NCBI RefSeq assembly: GCF_029893085.1
Contig: NZ_JARXWI010000005.1
Location: 1-64,000 of the forward strand
Source: Parabacteroides sp. PFB2-10
GTDB lineage: Bacteria > Bacteroidota > Bacteroidia > Bacteroidales > Tannerellaceae
Direction of reading: 5' to 3'
DNA: 64,000 nt
Each line of letters starts with the position of its first letter. Position 1 is the stretch's first letter. The notes below the pieces were generated by a model that was given only the letters and a program-made list of their open reading frames with translations, did no database searches and was not told where the DNA came from. Position numbers and translations under genes: made by a program. Positions 24,274 through 34,324 of the stretch are shown one piece after another.

Positions 24274-27200
24274 TTAAAAACCAATATTAATTCCCACCGA
24301 GAATGATTTTGTTTTAGGATACCACCAAACAAAACTCATCGGTTTTTCCGGGTCAAAGCCTTTGGGGAGATGACTCCAGGTATGGAGGTTATAGCCACTG
24401 AAATAGATGCGGCAGTTGGTCATATTTGCCTTGGCAATAAGCGCTTTCGGTAGTGAGTAACCGACTTCGATATTACGCAAAGAAAGGTAATCGCCATTGA
24501 AATGCCAGATCGTATTCTTTTGGTATTCACCGGAGCTGTCAATACTGTTAAAAGCATTGGTAGAAGGACGGGGATACTTAGCATTTATATTGCGCGGGTC
24601 ATTCGGATCATCCGTGTAGTAACCCCATGCATTCACCACTTCATGTGTTCCCATCTTTCCCCAGGAAGAGTAGGCCATATTCTCACGCCCCATAACCGAA
24701 CGATTCAGATACGCTGTCAATATCACACGGGCATCGAAGCCAAACCAGTTAAATCCTACATTCAAAGAAGGAGTAAGTTCCGGAATGATCGTGTACCCAT
24801 GTGGAGTCATATCATTCGTATCAATTTTGCGGTCTCCGTCCAGGTCTCTAAACACAGCCGTTCCTAAGGGCTGCCCCTCGCCTGATGCCGAGTGGTAAGG
24901 ATACTTATGCGGATTATCTAAGGCATCCTGATAGCTACTGGCAATCAAATCAGGGTCACTCGCCCATTGATCGAACAAAAAGAGGTTGTATCCTCCGACA
25001 TTCCCATTGTAACTTCCGTCAGCCACGAAATAGTCGAAAATACGCTTTCCGGTCTTTTGCTGCCAGGGCATATTAGGTGCCAATTCATCCATTTCTACAA
25101 TCTTGTTGGTATTCCAGGTAAGCATACCCTCTACGTGGTATTTGAATTTCCCTATATTATTATGATGTCCCAAGGAGAGTTCAAACCCTTTGCTTTCTGC
25201 CTTACCGTAAGAGTCCTGCGGAGCGCTTACACCAAACATGGTAGGAACGGTAGAGCGGCTCACGAGGATATTAGAACGCCATTCTTTAAACGCATCGAAA
25301 GAACCGTAGATCTTTTTATCAAAGAAATCAAAGTCAACACCCACATTCACCATATCGGATATTTCCCATTTATTATTCAGATTCCCTGCTTTTGATTCAT
25401 AGGTTCCCTGCGTATACGACTGGCTCGTTCCAAAGTTATATCCTGATCCCTGAGCGAATGTTCCCTGGTAAGGGTATCTTCCGGCTCCGGTAGTCGATTG
25501 TCCGGCACGGCCATAAGAAGCACGTAGTTTCAAGAGCGTGATATATCTGTTTTTCAACCAAGACTCTTCAGAGGCCACCCATCCGATAGATCCACCGGGA
25601 AACAAAGCGAAGCGTTCGCCCGGCGCATAATTATCACTTCCCATGTAAGAAACATTTCCGGAAAGGATATATCGATGATCATAAACGTAGGTCGCGGTTC
25701 CGTTGAAAGAGAGATTCCGGTTGGATGACGATTGTCCCCGAACAACATTCTGGTAGGTACGAACAAAAGTCCGTGCGCTTACGGCATGTTTACCAAATGT
25801 GTTATTATAGCTCAATCCTCCGTTCATATTAATATTGTAATAATAATCACGCGGAGTTGACGTAGGATTAGTCAAAGCGGAATAGGTGCGTCGACGGGTA
25901 TACTTATATTCAGAAATATCCGAAACATCATCCATCAGATTATAATAGAAAGCGTTCACATTAGATGTTTGAACCGACTGGAATGTCTCGTATGTGTCAA
26001 AGCTAAATGTAACATTGGCTTTCAAACCCGGAACAAGAGCTCCCAGATCACCCGTTGCCGTCAGGGTAGAATACAAGTTACGACGGCGGTTCTTATCCAT
26101 ACCCGATGCAGCCAGCATCACTCCGGCATTATTGGCATCCGTATCGACAAACAATTCTCCATTCGGACAATAGATCGGCTTCATAGGGTTTGCTTCAACA
26201 GCACCAAAGGTTACCAACCCGAATACCCCTTCACGAGGTTGCGAAATATTATCGATACGTCCCCCTAAGTCTAACGAAACATTCAGGTATTTATTCACAT
26301 CAATATCGATATTCGAACGAAGGTTATAACGATTCAATATATGCTGAGTCGTGAAATCTTCATTATAATTCGTCCATTTGTCATTCCACATACCCTCTTG
26401 GCGGAGATAGGTGAACGAAACAAAATAACGTGCTTTGTCATTTCCCCCACTGATATTGAAGTTTGTTTTCATCTGTGGCGCGGCATCCCGGTAGAGCTCC
26501 TTGAACCAATTGGTGTTAAAGTATTTATACTTATTCATTCCTTCCAATTCTTCTCCGGCACTTACTCTCCGGTAGTATTCGATTTCTTCATCTGAAAAGA
26601 TCGGATCCATACCATCCAGATAAGCAATCTGGTTACGGGTCAAAGCCATATTGTACGAATTCTGATTCTCAACCATACCGGTTAACGTCTGATAACCAAA
26701 TTCCTGCGACAGGTTTATCTTGGTTTTCCCGGCTTGTCCGCGTTTGGTTGTAACAATAATCGCTCCGTTTGCTCCTCGCATACCATAAATAGCAGTCGCG
26801 GCAGCGTCTTTGAGAACCGATATTGTTTCAATCGGATAGGCATCCAGGAAGGAGAGGTCACGCTCCACATCATCGACAATAACCAACACCGAACGAGCTC
26901 CTCTGTTCATGGTTCGAATACCACGAATAAAGGTGGCTGTTTCACTCCATCCGGGCTCACTGGCCGATTCATACGCTTGTACCCCTGTAACAGTCGATGT
27001 AAAGGCATTTTGCAACACAGTGATCGGATGCTTTTCCAACTCTTCACCTGTTACGGTAGACATCGATTCAGTGGTAAGCTTCTTCTGCTTCCGCCCAAAA
27101 GGCACGGCTATTGTATGGGCATATTCATCAAGATCCTCGCGCAGAGTGATTTTATACCCAACAGTAAACTCCGGTTTCACCGTCTCTGTAAAATAGCCAA

Positions 27201-27465
27201 CGGCTGTTACTATAATCTCATCACTCGCTTTTACACGGGGTAATTTGAAGTTTCCGTTCTCATCAGTCAGCTCTATATGGCTGGATTCCGCAATATTAAC
27301 GATAGCTCCGGGGACTGGATTACCTTCCGGATCAACAATTCGTCCCTCTAACGTTCTTACTTCCTGGGCATTTACCATAAAAGCAAACAACATCAAGATA
27401 GTGACAAGCAGGCATTTCTCTAACCCCGCCCATCTATTTTTTTGTTTTGTAGTACACATGTTCAT
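24274..27465 (-). CDS. SusC/RagA TonB-linked outer-membrane transporter (pair 1)
   Basis: This is a 1063-residue SusC-type protein. It has a signal peptide (ends FMVNAQ), a CarboxypepD_reg domain (about 37-120, with VDPEGNPVPGAIV), a plug domain (about 130-245) with the family motif VLKDAAATAIYGMRGANGAI, and a long barrel ending in VGINIGF. It imports oligosaccharides captured by the SusD partner. The segment GRKQKKLTTESMSTVTGEELEKHP (residues about 125-148) stands where canonical SusC proteins have the VVVGYG motif, which is absent here. It lies 9 bases downstream of the second SusD gene; the two SusC/SusD pairs share one operon. Confidence 0.95.
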   Translation of the reverse strand: MNMCTTKQKNRWAGLEKCLLVTILMLFAFMVNAQEVRTLEGRIVDPEGNPVPGAIVNIAESSHIELTDENGNFKLPRVKASDEIIVTAVGYFTETVKPEFTVGYKITLREDLDEYAHTIAVPFGRKQKKLTTESMSTVTGEELEKHPITVLQNAFTSTVTGVQAYESASEPGWSETATFIRGIRTMNRGARSVLVIVDDVERDLSFLDAYPIETISVLKDAAATAIYGMRGANGAIIVTTKRGQAGKTKINLSQEFGYQTLTGMVENQNSYNMALTRNQIAYLDGMDPIFSDEEIEYYRRVSAGEELEGMNKYKYFNTNWFKELYRDAAPQMKTNFNISGGNDKARYFVSFTYLRQEGMWNDKWTNYNEDFTTQHILNRYNLRSNIDIDVNKYLNVSLDLGGRIDNISQPREGVFGLVTFGAVEANPMKPIYCPNGELFVDTDANNAGVMLAASGMDKNRRRNLYSTLTATGDLGALVPGLKANVTFSFDTYETFQSVQTSNVNAFYYNLMDDVSDISEYKYTRRRTYSALTNPTSTPRDYYYNINMNGGLSYNNTFGKHAVSARTFVRTYQNVVRGQSSSNRNLSFNGTATYVYDHRYILSGNVSYMGSDNYAPGERFALFPGGSIGWVASEESWLKNRYITLLKLRASYGRAGQSTTGAGRYPYQGTFAQGSGYNFGTSQSYTQGTYESKAGNLNNKWEISDMVNVGVDFDFFDKKIYGSFDAFKEWRSNILVSRSTVPTMFGVSAPQDSYGKAESKGFELSLGHHNNIGKFKYHVEGMLTWNTNKIVEMDELAPNMPWQQKTGKRIFDYFVADGSYNGNVGGYNLFLFDQWASDPDLIASSYQDALDNPHKYPYHSASGEGQPLGTAVFRDLDGDRKIDTNDMTPHGYTIIPELTPSLNVGFNWFGFDARVILTAYLNRSVMGRENMAYSSWGKMGTHEVVNAWGYYTDDPNDPRNINAKYPRPSTNAFNSIDSSGEYQKNTIWHFNGDYLSLRNIEVGYSLPKALIAKANMTNCRIYFSGYNLHTWSHLPKGFDPEKPMSFVWWYPKTKSFSVGINIGF

Positions 27466-27474
27466 AGACTTAAA

Positions 27475-29250
27475 TTACCAACCAGGATTGTTTTCAATAT
27501 TTGTTTTCCATTCTTCTGCTTCCGGAATCGGATAGAGATACATTTTAGAGTCAAACACCCGCTCCTGAGCTACTTTACGTGTCATCTTGATCACACCGCC
27601 TTCATTGGTCACATCTACACCGTAAACGGGGCGTGCCAAGGCTTTTTCTGCCACATTCCAACGACGCACATCCCAGATTCTATGCTCTTCATAAGCCAAT
27701 TCCACCGCGCGTTCCTTACGGATAAAATTCCGTCTGTCCTCTAATGTTTGCAGGTCTTTGCGTTCAACCAATTTGGCTGTTAATCCCGCCCGGTCACGAA
27801 TGGGTTGCAATATATTCAGTACTTCCGCACGACTTCCACCCGCTTCGTTCAGCGCTTCCGCATAATTCAGCAGGATTTCGGCATAACGCATAATGATCCA
27901 GTTGCGGAAATTCGAACCGGAATGATTCGCACTAAGAATGTTTTCGGGGATATATTTGCGCATATAGTAACCGGTAGGAGTCGCATTGGTATTACCTAAC
28001 GGATTGTCACGCTGCCCTCTGATCACATTAATAACGCCATTCCCCCAGCTTACACCCTGGTACAGCACTGTCGCCTGCAGGCGAGCATCCCTGTTTGCCA
28101 GGAAATTGGCTTCGTTATAACCACTCTCCGGGTTGATTTTCGGCATCAATCCTTCATTATAAACCGGCGCACCCGTTTCATCATAAGAGGCAAAAGGCGA
28201 CTCTCCGTTAGCCATATCATACATATCGACTAAATTCTGCGTAGGACAATTACCGCCCATGCCTCCTTCACCTACCGGTGTGTCATCACTAATGGCCGAC
28301 CATCCGACTGCAACCTGGTTGCGCCAGAATATGGTTTCGCGATTTTTTCCACTATGCGCATTTCTGAGAATAGCCGCCGTATAATTGCTCACCGGGTCGC
28401 TTTCCGGTTGGAACAGAGCGTATAATCCACCATAGGTATCGATAAAACCTTTGGATGCCTCAACGGCTTCTGCCCACGTGATGCCCGATTCTGCTCTGAA
28501 TCGATCACTTGCCATATACAACATGATGCGTGAATAAAGCGCTCTGGCGATCGGTTTTGTGATTCGTCCGGCATTTCTTTTCAGTTCCGACTCATCGGCT
28601 ATATAATTCATCAAGCCGCTTTCACAGTCTTTCAGTTCACTTAAAATAAAGTCAACCACATATTCTTTAATAGAAGGACGTGTGGTATATCCTGTCAACA
28701 AATCACCATCGGGATCCAACACTTCCGTAACGATAGGCAGAGGACCATACCGCAGGAACATTTCCCAATAGAACCAGGCGCGCAGAAAACGAGCTTCCGA
28801 TTTGTAGTTCAGCTTATCCGTCTCATATTTCTCATCACTCTCATCGGCCGGTTTGGGCACTTCGTCGATCTTGGTCAACGTAAAGTTGCACTTACGAATA
28901 CCTCTGTAGTAATGTTCCCACGTCCCAGTCAACTCATTAGAGGCAGCCCCATTGTAATAATTACCAATATTAAAGCTGACGCGCGTACCACCATAAGAGA
29001 AGCTGGTGACGGAAAGATCCGTTGCCGCATCAAGCCATGAGCCATTAATACGTCCGGCTCCATGCCGAAGGAAGTTATAGGTATCGAAATGAAATTGCCG
29101 CGTTGTTGTCCAATCGCTGAAAACAATCTCTTCCGTCAATTCATTACTCGGTTGTTTGTCCAGAAAGTCACCAAACATATCCTCACAGGAGGTCAGTGTC
29201 ATCCCCAACAGAAGTAAGGTGAATAATGGATATAAAATATTTTTTTTCAT
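27475..29250 (-). CDS. SusD/RagB-type glycan-binding lipoprotein (pair 2)
   Basis: The ATG at 29250 is chosen because the longer frame overlaps the SusC stop and lacks a signal; this gives 591 residues and lipobox LTSCED. SusD features: KQPSNELTEEIVFSDW near the N-terminus, ARFLRAWFYWEMFLRYGPLPI in the core, and RKERAVELAYEEHRIWDVRRW before the C-terminal NPGW. It pairs with the SusC gene 13 bases upstream. Two distinct SusD proteins in one operon suggest binding of different arabinan chain lengths or branching patterns, which is inference. Confidence 0.95.
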   Translation of the reverse strand: MKKNILYPLFTLLLLGMTLTSCEDMFGDFLDKQPSNELTEEIVFSDWTTTRQFHFDTYNFLRHGAGRINGSWLDAATDLSVTSFSYGGTRVSFNIGNYYNGAASNELTGTWEHYYRGIRKCNFTLTKIDEVPKPADESDEKYETDKLNYKSEARFLRAWFYWEMFLRYGPLPIVTEVLDPDGDLLTGYTTRPSIKEYVVDFILSELKDCESGLMNYIADESELKRNAGRITKPIARALYSRIMLYMASDRFRAESGITWAEAVEASKGFIDTYGGLYALFQPESDPVSNYTAAILRNAHSGKNRETIFWRNQVAVGWSAISDDTPVGEGGMGGNCPTQNLVDMYDMANGESPFASYDETGAPVYNEGLMPKINPESGYNEANFLANRDARLQATVLYQGVSWGNGVINVIRGQRDNPLGNTNATPTGYYMRKYIPENILSANHSGSNFRNWIIMRYAEILLNYAEALNEAGGSRAEVLNILQPIRDRAGLTAKLVERKDLQTLEDRRNFIRKERAVELAYEEHRIWDVRRWNVAEKALARPVYGVDVTNEGGVIKMTRKVAQERVFDSKMYLYPIPEAEEWKTNIENNPGW

Positions 29251-29263
29251 GATTCGTCTCGTA

Positions 29264-32200
29264 TTAGAATTTAATATTAGCTCCAAAGTTTATGGTTTTC
29301 ATAATCGGATATTTATGAGAGCCATTGCTTTCAGGATCGACCAAACCATCGAGTTTATCCCATGTGATCAGGTTGTTTCCATTAATATAGATACGACAGT
29401 CACTCATTCCTACTACCCGAATCCAATGCTCAGGCAACGTATAACTCAGCTCGATATTCTTCAATCGGAAGAAGGCACCGTTTTTCAGGAAAAAAGAGTT
29501 GAGTCGTTGATTATGATCGCCATTCGATCCATAATGCAACAAAGGATACTTGGCCGACTTCAAATTCTCTGCTTCACTTAATGCCGGATCCCATCGGTCT
29601 AAATGATGTTCTTTTACTTTCCCGCCATCGAAGAAGGCAAATTGGGCAAATGAATCATAATAGCGCGACACCTTGTCTACCCCCTGGAACATCATACTCA
29701 ATCCGATACCTTTGTAATCAAGTCCTAAAGAAAGGGAGTAGGTATTTTCCGGTATATTGCTATATCCAATGAAGGTAATGTCTCTATCATCAATAAAGCC
29801 ATCCTTATTCATATCCCGGTATTTCAGGTCTCCTACCCTGACGTTTCCGAATGTGGATTTTGGGAAATCAGGATTTGCCAGGTCTTCAGAAGTCACATAG
29901 CCTTCGCTGACCAATCCGAAGTATTGCGAAATAGGCTGACCTTCCGATTTCCGGTAGGCTGTTTTGGAAGCAGGTTCATCCATTTCCAGGATCTCATTGC
30001 GAGCATGGGTGAAGTTGAAACCGACATTATAGCTCAAATCCTTGCTAATACGATTGTTATGCTTTAAGGATATTTCATAACCTGCGTTCTTCGTTTTACC
30101 TAAGTTTCCGGCAGCCATATTCACACCAACCCATTGTGGACGGGTCAGGTAAGGCGTCAGGATATCATTTCGCTTTTCGTAGAACAGATCAAAATTACCA
30201 TCCAATAGTCCACCCCAGAGACCGAATTCAAGCCCTAAGTTATACTTGTGCGCTCTTTCCCAGGTCACATAATAATTGGGATACTGGCTTTCGTATATAC
30301 CCGTTGTACCGGTTTCTCCGAAATAATAGGCATTACCAAGCTGGCTCCATACCTCTTGGTAGAGGAACCGTTGTTTTGCTCCGTTCACCTTATAGACGTC
30401 ATTCCCTACCTGTCCATAAGAGGCACGGATTTTCAGGTTATCAAGCCATTCATTCGTTTTCTCCATGAATTTCTCATTGTTGATTCTCCAACCAATAGAG
30501 AAAGAGGGGAAGAAACCGAAACGACGGCCACGCATAAAGTTCTCCGAACCGTTATATCCGAAGTTTACCTCCGCCAGATAGCGATCATCATATCCGTATG
30601 TAACACGTCCAACCAAGCCCTGGTAGCGTTCAGCCAGGTTGGCCTGATAACGATAGTCGTTCTGATTGTAAAGCAACATACCGGTCACATCGTGAACATC
30701 AAACTTGCGGGCATAATTCAATTGGGCTTCCATATACAACTTATACACGGTTGTTTGAGAATGCCCTGCATAGCCTAACTCCGTATCGGTATTAAACTTA
30801 TTGTAAGCATCAATCGATTGGTAATTATCGCGGTCATTTAGTTCATAGGTAGCAAAATTAGCTGTAAATCTCCGGTTATAATAAGCATCATAGTCAAAGG
30901 CAAGCATCGCTTTGGCTTTCAAGCCTGGCGTAAGCCAATCCATCTTATAATCGAAAATAAAGTTGGTTTCGTTAATGGTATTGGTAGCCCGGTAAAAACC
31001 ACCCTTCGCCAGGCGTCCGACAATATTATTCTGGTATTGTGAACTTCCGCCATACAATGTTTTTTGGTCTTCGCCTTCACCTACGGTATAGGAAACCGGG
31101 AACAACCAACCCGGCGTACGGGTCAATTCATAGAACACATCACCATCGCTGGCATTCGGCCCCCGTTTTTCTTCAAAACGTGTGCCGAAGTTGATCGAAA
31201 GTGTCAGATCGTTTGTCAACAATAAGTCCATATTGGCACGGAAAGCGTAACGGCGGTAACTGGCATTCGACTTATTGCCATAAGGATCGGTACTGAAGTT
31301 CTTATACAACCCATCCTGTCCGTAGTATTCGGCAGAGGCGAAATATCGCATACGCTTGGTTCCTCCCTGAATGTTCACATTATAGCGTTGTGCCGGAGCC
31401 GATCCGCGTAATACATAATCATACCAGTCTACATCGGGATAAAGCAATGACTCCAACCCTGAGAGTTGTCCGGCAGAGGCTTTTCTGTACATCTCCAGAT
31501 CATTGGCCGAATACTGGGAAGGCATTCCGTCGTTGCCCAACGCTTCTTCAAGCAATACCAACGAGTTGTAGGAATCTAAGTATTTGGGATTGCGCGTGGG
31601 TGATTGCATCTGCCAGTTGGCCGTCAGGCTGACGATCGGTTTCTGCTCTTTCCCGCGTTTGGTCGTGATCAGCATCACCCCATTAGCACCCCTCACCCCA
31701 TAAACGGCTGTTGCCGAGGCGTCTTTCAATACAGATATGGTTTCAATATCATCCGGAGCAATCTGGGAATACTGCCGCTCTACCCCGTCGACAAGGATCA
31801 AAGGTTGGTTATCACCGGCAAATGAGGCGCGTCCACGAATAAATATCTGCACATCGTCATCGCCCGGCGCACCGGAAGCCTGCGAGGTGATCACACCGGG
31901 TATCTTACCGGCAATGGCCTGTGAGATATTGGCCGCCGGCGATTTCAGTAATTCTTTGGAACTTACCTGCGAGATAGCACCTACCACACTTTCTTTCTTC
32001 TGTGAACCATAACCGACAACAACTACCTCTTCCAGCAATTGCGAGTCTTCTTGCAATTCGATATGAAGAAAGTCTTTGCCTCTGGTTTCTATTTCCTGCG
32101 CTTTATAGCCCACATAGCTGATCTCCAGTATGGCATTCTCTTTCACTGAGATCGAAAACTCTCCATTATAATCTGTCACCGTACCGTTCTGGGTTCCCTT

Positions 32201-32371
32201 CTCCCGTATACTGGCTCCGATAACTTCTATACCTGCATTATCCGCAATGCGTCCTTTTATCTGCTTGGTCTGTGCAAAAGTGAATTGTGCAGATAAAATA
32301 AAGCATCCGATCAGAAATAACCGGAGAAATATCTTCTCCAGCCTTCTTAGATTAAATCTGTGATTTTCCAT
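29264..32371 (-). CDS. SusC/RagA TonB-linked outer-membrane transporter (pair 2)
   Basis: This is a 1035-residue SusC with signal peptide, CarboxypepD_reg domain (about 37-115) and the canonical VVVGYGSQKKESVVGAIS (about 127-144) that precedes the plug, then VLKDASATAVYGVRGANGVM in the plug and a barrel ending TINFGANIKF. It is more canonical than its downstream paralogue. It starts 22 bases after the LamG lipoprotein gene and leads the two SusC/SusD pairs. It should import arabinan fragments across the outer membrane with TonB energy. Confidence 0.96.
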   Translation of the reverse strand: MENHRFNLRRLEKIFLRLFLIGCFILSAQFTFAQTKQIKGRIADNAGIEVIGASIREKGTQNGTVTDYNGEFSISVKENAILEISYVGYKAQEIETRGKDFLHIELQEDSQLLEEVVVVGYGSQKKESVVGAISQVSSKELLKSPAANISQAIAGKIPGVITSQASGAPGDDDVQIFIRGRASFAGDNQPLILVDGVERQYSQIAPDDIETISVLKDASATAVYGVRGANGVMLITTKRGKEQKPIVSLTANWQMQSPTRNPKYLDSYNSLVLLEEALGNDGMPSQYSANDLEMYRKASAGQLSGLESLLYPDVDWYDYVLRGSAPAQRYNVNIQGGTKRMRYFASAEYYGQDGLYKNFSTDPYGNKSNASYRRYAFRANMDLLLTNDLTLSINFGTRFEEKRGPNASDGDVFYELTRTPGWLFPVSYTVGEGEDQKTLYGGSSQYQNNIVGRLAKGGFYRATNTINETNFIFDYKMDWLTPGLKAKAMLAFDYDAYYNRRFTANFATYELNDRDNYQSIDAYNKFNTDTELGYAGHSQTTVYKLYMEAQLNYARKFDVHDVTGMLLYNQNDYRYQANLAERYQGLVGRVTYGYDDRYLAEVNFGYNGSENFMRGRRFGFFPSFSIGWRINNEKFMEKTNEWLDNLKIRASYGQVGNDVYKVNGAKQRFLYQEVWSQLGNAYYFGETGTTGIYESQYPNYYVTWERAHKYNLGLEFGLWGGLLDGNFDLFYEKRNDILTPYLTRPQWVGVNMAAGNLGKTKNAGYEISLKHNNRISKDLSYNVGFNFTHARNEILEMDEPASKTAYRKSEGQPISQYFGLVSEGYVTSEDLANPDFPKSTFGNVRVGDLKYRDMNKDGFIDDRDITFIGYSNIPENTYSLSLGLDYKGIGLSMMFQGVDKVSRYYDSFAQFAFFDGGKVKEHHLDRWDPALSEAENLKSAKYPLLHYGSNGDHNQRLNSFFLKNGAFFRLKNIELSYTLPEHWIRVVGMSDCRIYINGNNLITWDKLDGLVDPESNGSHKYPIMKTINFGANIKF

Positions 32372-32393
32372 TTATATAAGCTTTATGGTAGAT

Positions 32394-33839
32394 TTATTTA
32401 TTTTTTATAATACTGGATATCTGATTTGGAGTCAACTCAAAATCATAAATAGCAAGATCGTCAAACATAAATCCGGGATCCGGGTCACCCCAACCCCAAG
32501 CCTGGTTTCCTCCCAAACAGATATAGGTATAGGCAGATCCGTGTTCAAACAGTCCGGCGAAGCTCTGTCCGTCCGCGTTGCCGTTGATCTCCCATTCGTT
32601 GATCAATACTCCGTCGAAATACACCTTTGCCGTTTTTTCAGTCATCGTGGCTATATAATGGTGCCATTTCTTGTCGGCCAGCCAATCGGTTGCATTATGT
32701 AAAACCTTATTTGCGCCGGCTACATTCTGGGCATCCGTGAAGTCACACCATCCATTGTTGTTGATCATCAATACGCCCCGGTATTGCAAAGCAAACATCG
32801 GTGCTCCGTTTCCACCTTCCGGCGCTTTGTTATAGGCTGTCAATAGCGGCGACCACATATAAACAGGGGAATCACCCGCCTCTTTTGCATTCACCCACAT
32901 ACTGATCGACATTTCTTTGGTTTCAGTCGAGTGAGATAATACACCCGATGGCAACAAGAGATAATTCTGGCGCATGCCTCCTGTTACATTTTTAAATACC
33001 TGTCCGAATCCGGGATCATCCACCGTGACGAGGCTACCACCTCCGATAATCGTAGCCGTACCCAGATCATCAAACGTATTCATGTAGACAGGCGGTCTGC
33101 TTACCGGCGGTTTCACAACCGGCACGTTTATCTCTTTCGCGGTCACTTTATTGCGGTAAACCTTTAAGTCTTTCAATTTGATTGCTTCAGGAGGGGTACT
33201 ACTGTCATACCCCAGGTAAAGATGAGTAGACGACATCATAAAGTCTTTTACATTGACGAAATCGAAGTCGGTCGATACATAGTCGGTCGCCTCCTTGCCA
33301 TCAACATAGATTGTATACCCATCGACATGGACAATCACCGCTAGGTAATGCCATTCGTCCGGCGTCAACAACGCCGAAATACCCGGATCAGAAGAGAAGT
33401 TTCCGGCAGCGGATTGAAAAGCAATACTTCCGTTGCCTTTAATGGACAAAGCGGACTGATTGTCTTCGCCTGTCAAGGAGATCAAAGTGCCCTTTTCATT
33501 CTCCCGACCTACATTCAACCAAAAGGTAAAAGAACCTCCCAATTGAAGATTCGCATTGAGAAGAGGACTGGCCAAACGCATATATCCTCCTTCCAAACTT
33601 AATACATTGGTAAGATAATCATCGTAAACAACTTCCGGCACGTTGCCTTCGGGATAGGCAAACAGCTCTGCATCAACATCCTCCAACGTGTCAAATGCAT
33701 GATTGCTTAATAGTTGCAGTTTGGGATAGACTTGATTCCCGGAAGGGGGATCCCATTCTCCCCACTTATGGCATGAGGAGAGAAAGAAAACTGTCATTAC
33801 CGTTGTCAATACAAACAACGGCCACCTTCTTGTCTTCAT
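32394..33839 (-). CDS. LamG-domain surface lipoprotein, probable arabinan-binding protein
   Basis: This is a 481-residue lipoprotein with lipobox FLSSC (Cys23). Two concanavalin/LamG-like domains can be traced: about 75-235 (GSFTFWLNVG, DEWHYLAVIVHVDGYTIYVDG) and about 255-480 (EMSISMWVNAKEAG, KKWHHYIATMTEKTAKVYFDG). Paired motifs of the type W-H-x-Y/L followed by YVDG/YFDG are typical of this fold. It is the first gene of the SusC/SusD operon and occupies the place of the surface glycan-binding protein in such loci, so arabinan binding at the cell surface is likely but unproven. No catalytic signature is seen. Confidence 0.85.
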   Translation of the reverse strand: MKTRRWPLFVLTTVMTVFFLSSCHKWGEWDPPSGNQVYPKLQLLSNHAFDTLEDVDAELFAYPEGNVPEVVYDDYLTNVLSLEGGYMRLASPLLNANLQLGGSFTFWLNVGRENEKGTLISLTGEDNQSALSIKGNGSIAFQSAAGNFSSDPGISALLTPDEWHYLAVIVHVDGYTIYVDGKEATDYVSTDFDFVNVKDFMMSSTHLYLGYDSSTPPEAIKLKDLKVYRNKVTAKEINVPVVKPPVSRPPVYMNTFDDLGTATIIGGGSLVTVDDPGFGQVFKNVTGGMRQNYLLLPSGVLSHSTETKEMSISMWVNAKEAGDSPVYMWSPLLTAYNKAPEGGNGAPMFALQYRGVLMINNNGWCDFTDAQNVAGANKVLHNATDWLADKKWHHYIATMTEKTAKVYFDGVLINEWEINGNADGQSFAGLFEHGSAYTYICLGGNQAWGWGDPDPGFMFDDLAIYDFELTPNQISSIIKNK

Positions 33840-34110
33840 AATAATACTTTGTTTTAGGTTATTGAAAAAAATAAATGTAATTTATACACTGCAAACATAC
33901 GAGGTCGCTTTTCAAAGGAGGAGGATTATTGTATTTACAAAGAGGATAATCGAGCAATTTCCCATTTTAGCTTATTCGAATCACAAATCAACATCTACTC
34001 ACTAAACGCTTCGGAAAGGCCTCCTCCCCTACCACATTTCCCCAATTGCTTCTGATCCTTCGGGAAGCGAATGTTATTTGCTCTGCGCCTACGGCTAAGC
34101 GATCTCCGAT
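33840..34110. other. intergenic region upstream of the LamG/Sus operon
   Basis: With repeat R2, this forms the 485-base gap between the regulator gene and the operon it should control. It must contain the operon promoter and the binding site of the regulator's AraC-type domain. A TACATTTA -7-like box (one mismatch) lies near 33876-33883 on the minus strand, without a clear -33 partner, as expected for an activator-dependent promoter. No gene is seen. Confidence 0.4.
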
Positions 34111-34290
34111 TGTTAAAATGAAAGATTTTAAGCAAAACGACGTTTTTAATTACAATCCGGTATGTTAAAAAGTGTTTCTCCCGGGAGTTTGTCAAAAAAG
34201 TCCCGCCTTTTTGCGCGCAAAGTCCCGCAAAAATTACAAATCGTAAGTTGGAGTTTTCGAAGAAAAGGGGTGAATTTAACTTTTATAAAC
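34111..34290 (+). repeat. dispersed ~180-bp intergenic repeat, copy R2
   Basis: This is the most divergent of three copies. The core from GTTAAAAAGTG through CTCCCGGGAG, the paired AAAGTCCCG motifs and ATTACAAATCGTAA is preserved without gaps. The 5' stem region and the 3' quarter have drifted and the 3' terminal TTTTAAC is weakened. It lies between the regulator stop codon and the LamG/Sus operon. Confidence 0.85.
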
Positions 34291-34324
34291 AATTCAAAAA
34301 AGGGGTCATATGGCCGGTTGCTCG

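Noticed and set aside
33995-34195. Small frames inside the three dispersed repeats (for example those containing TNSREKHFLTY)
   Set aside because: No proper start codons, open frames on both strands, and substitutions without codon periodicity by eye. Treated as part of a non-coding repeat, though recorded as a finding.
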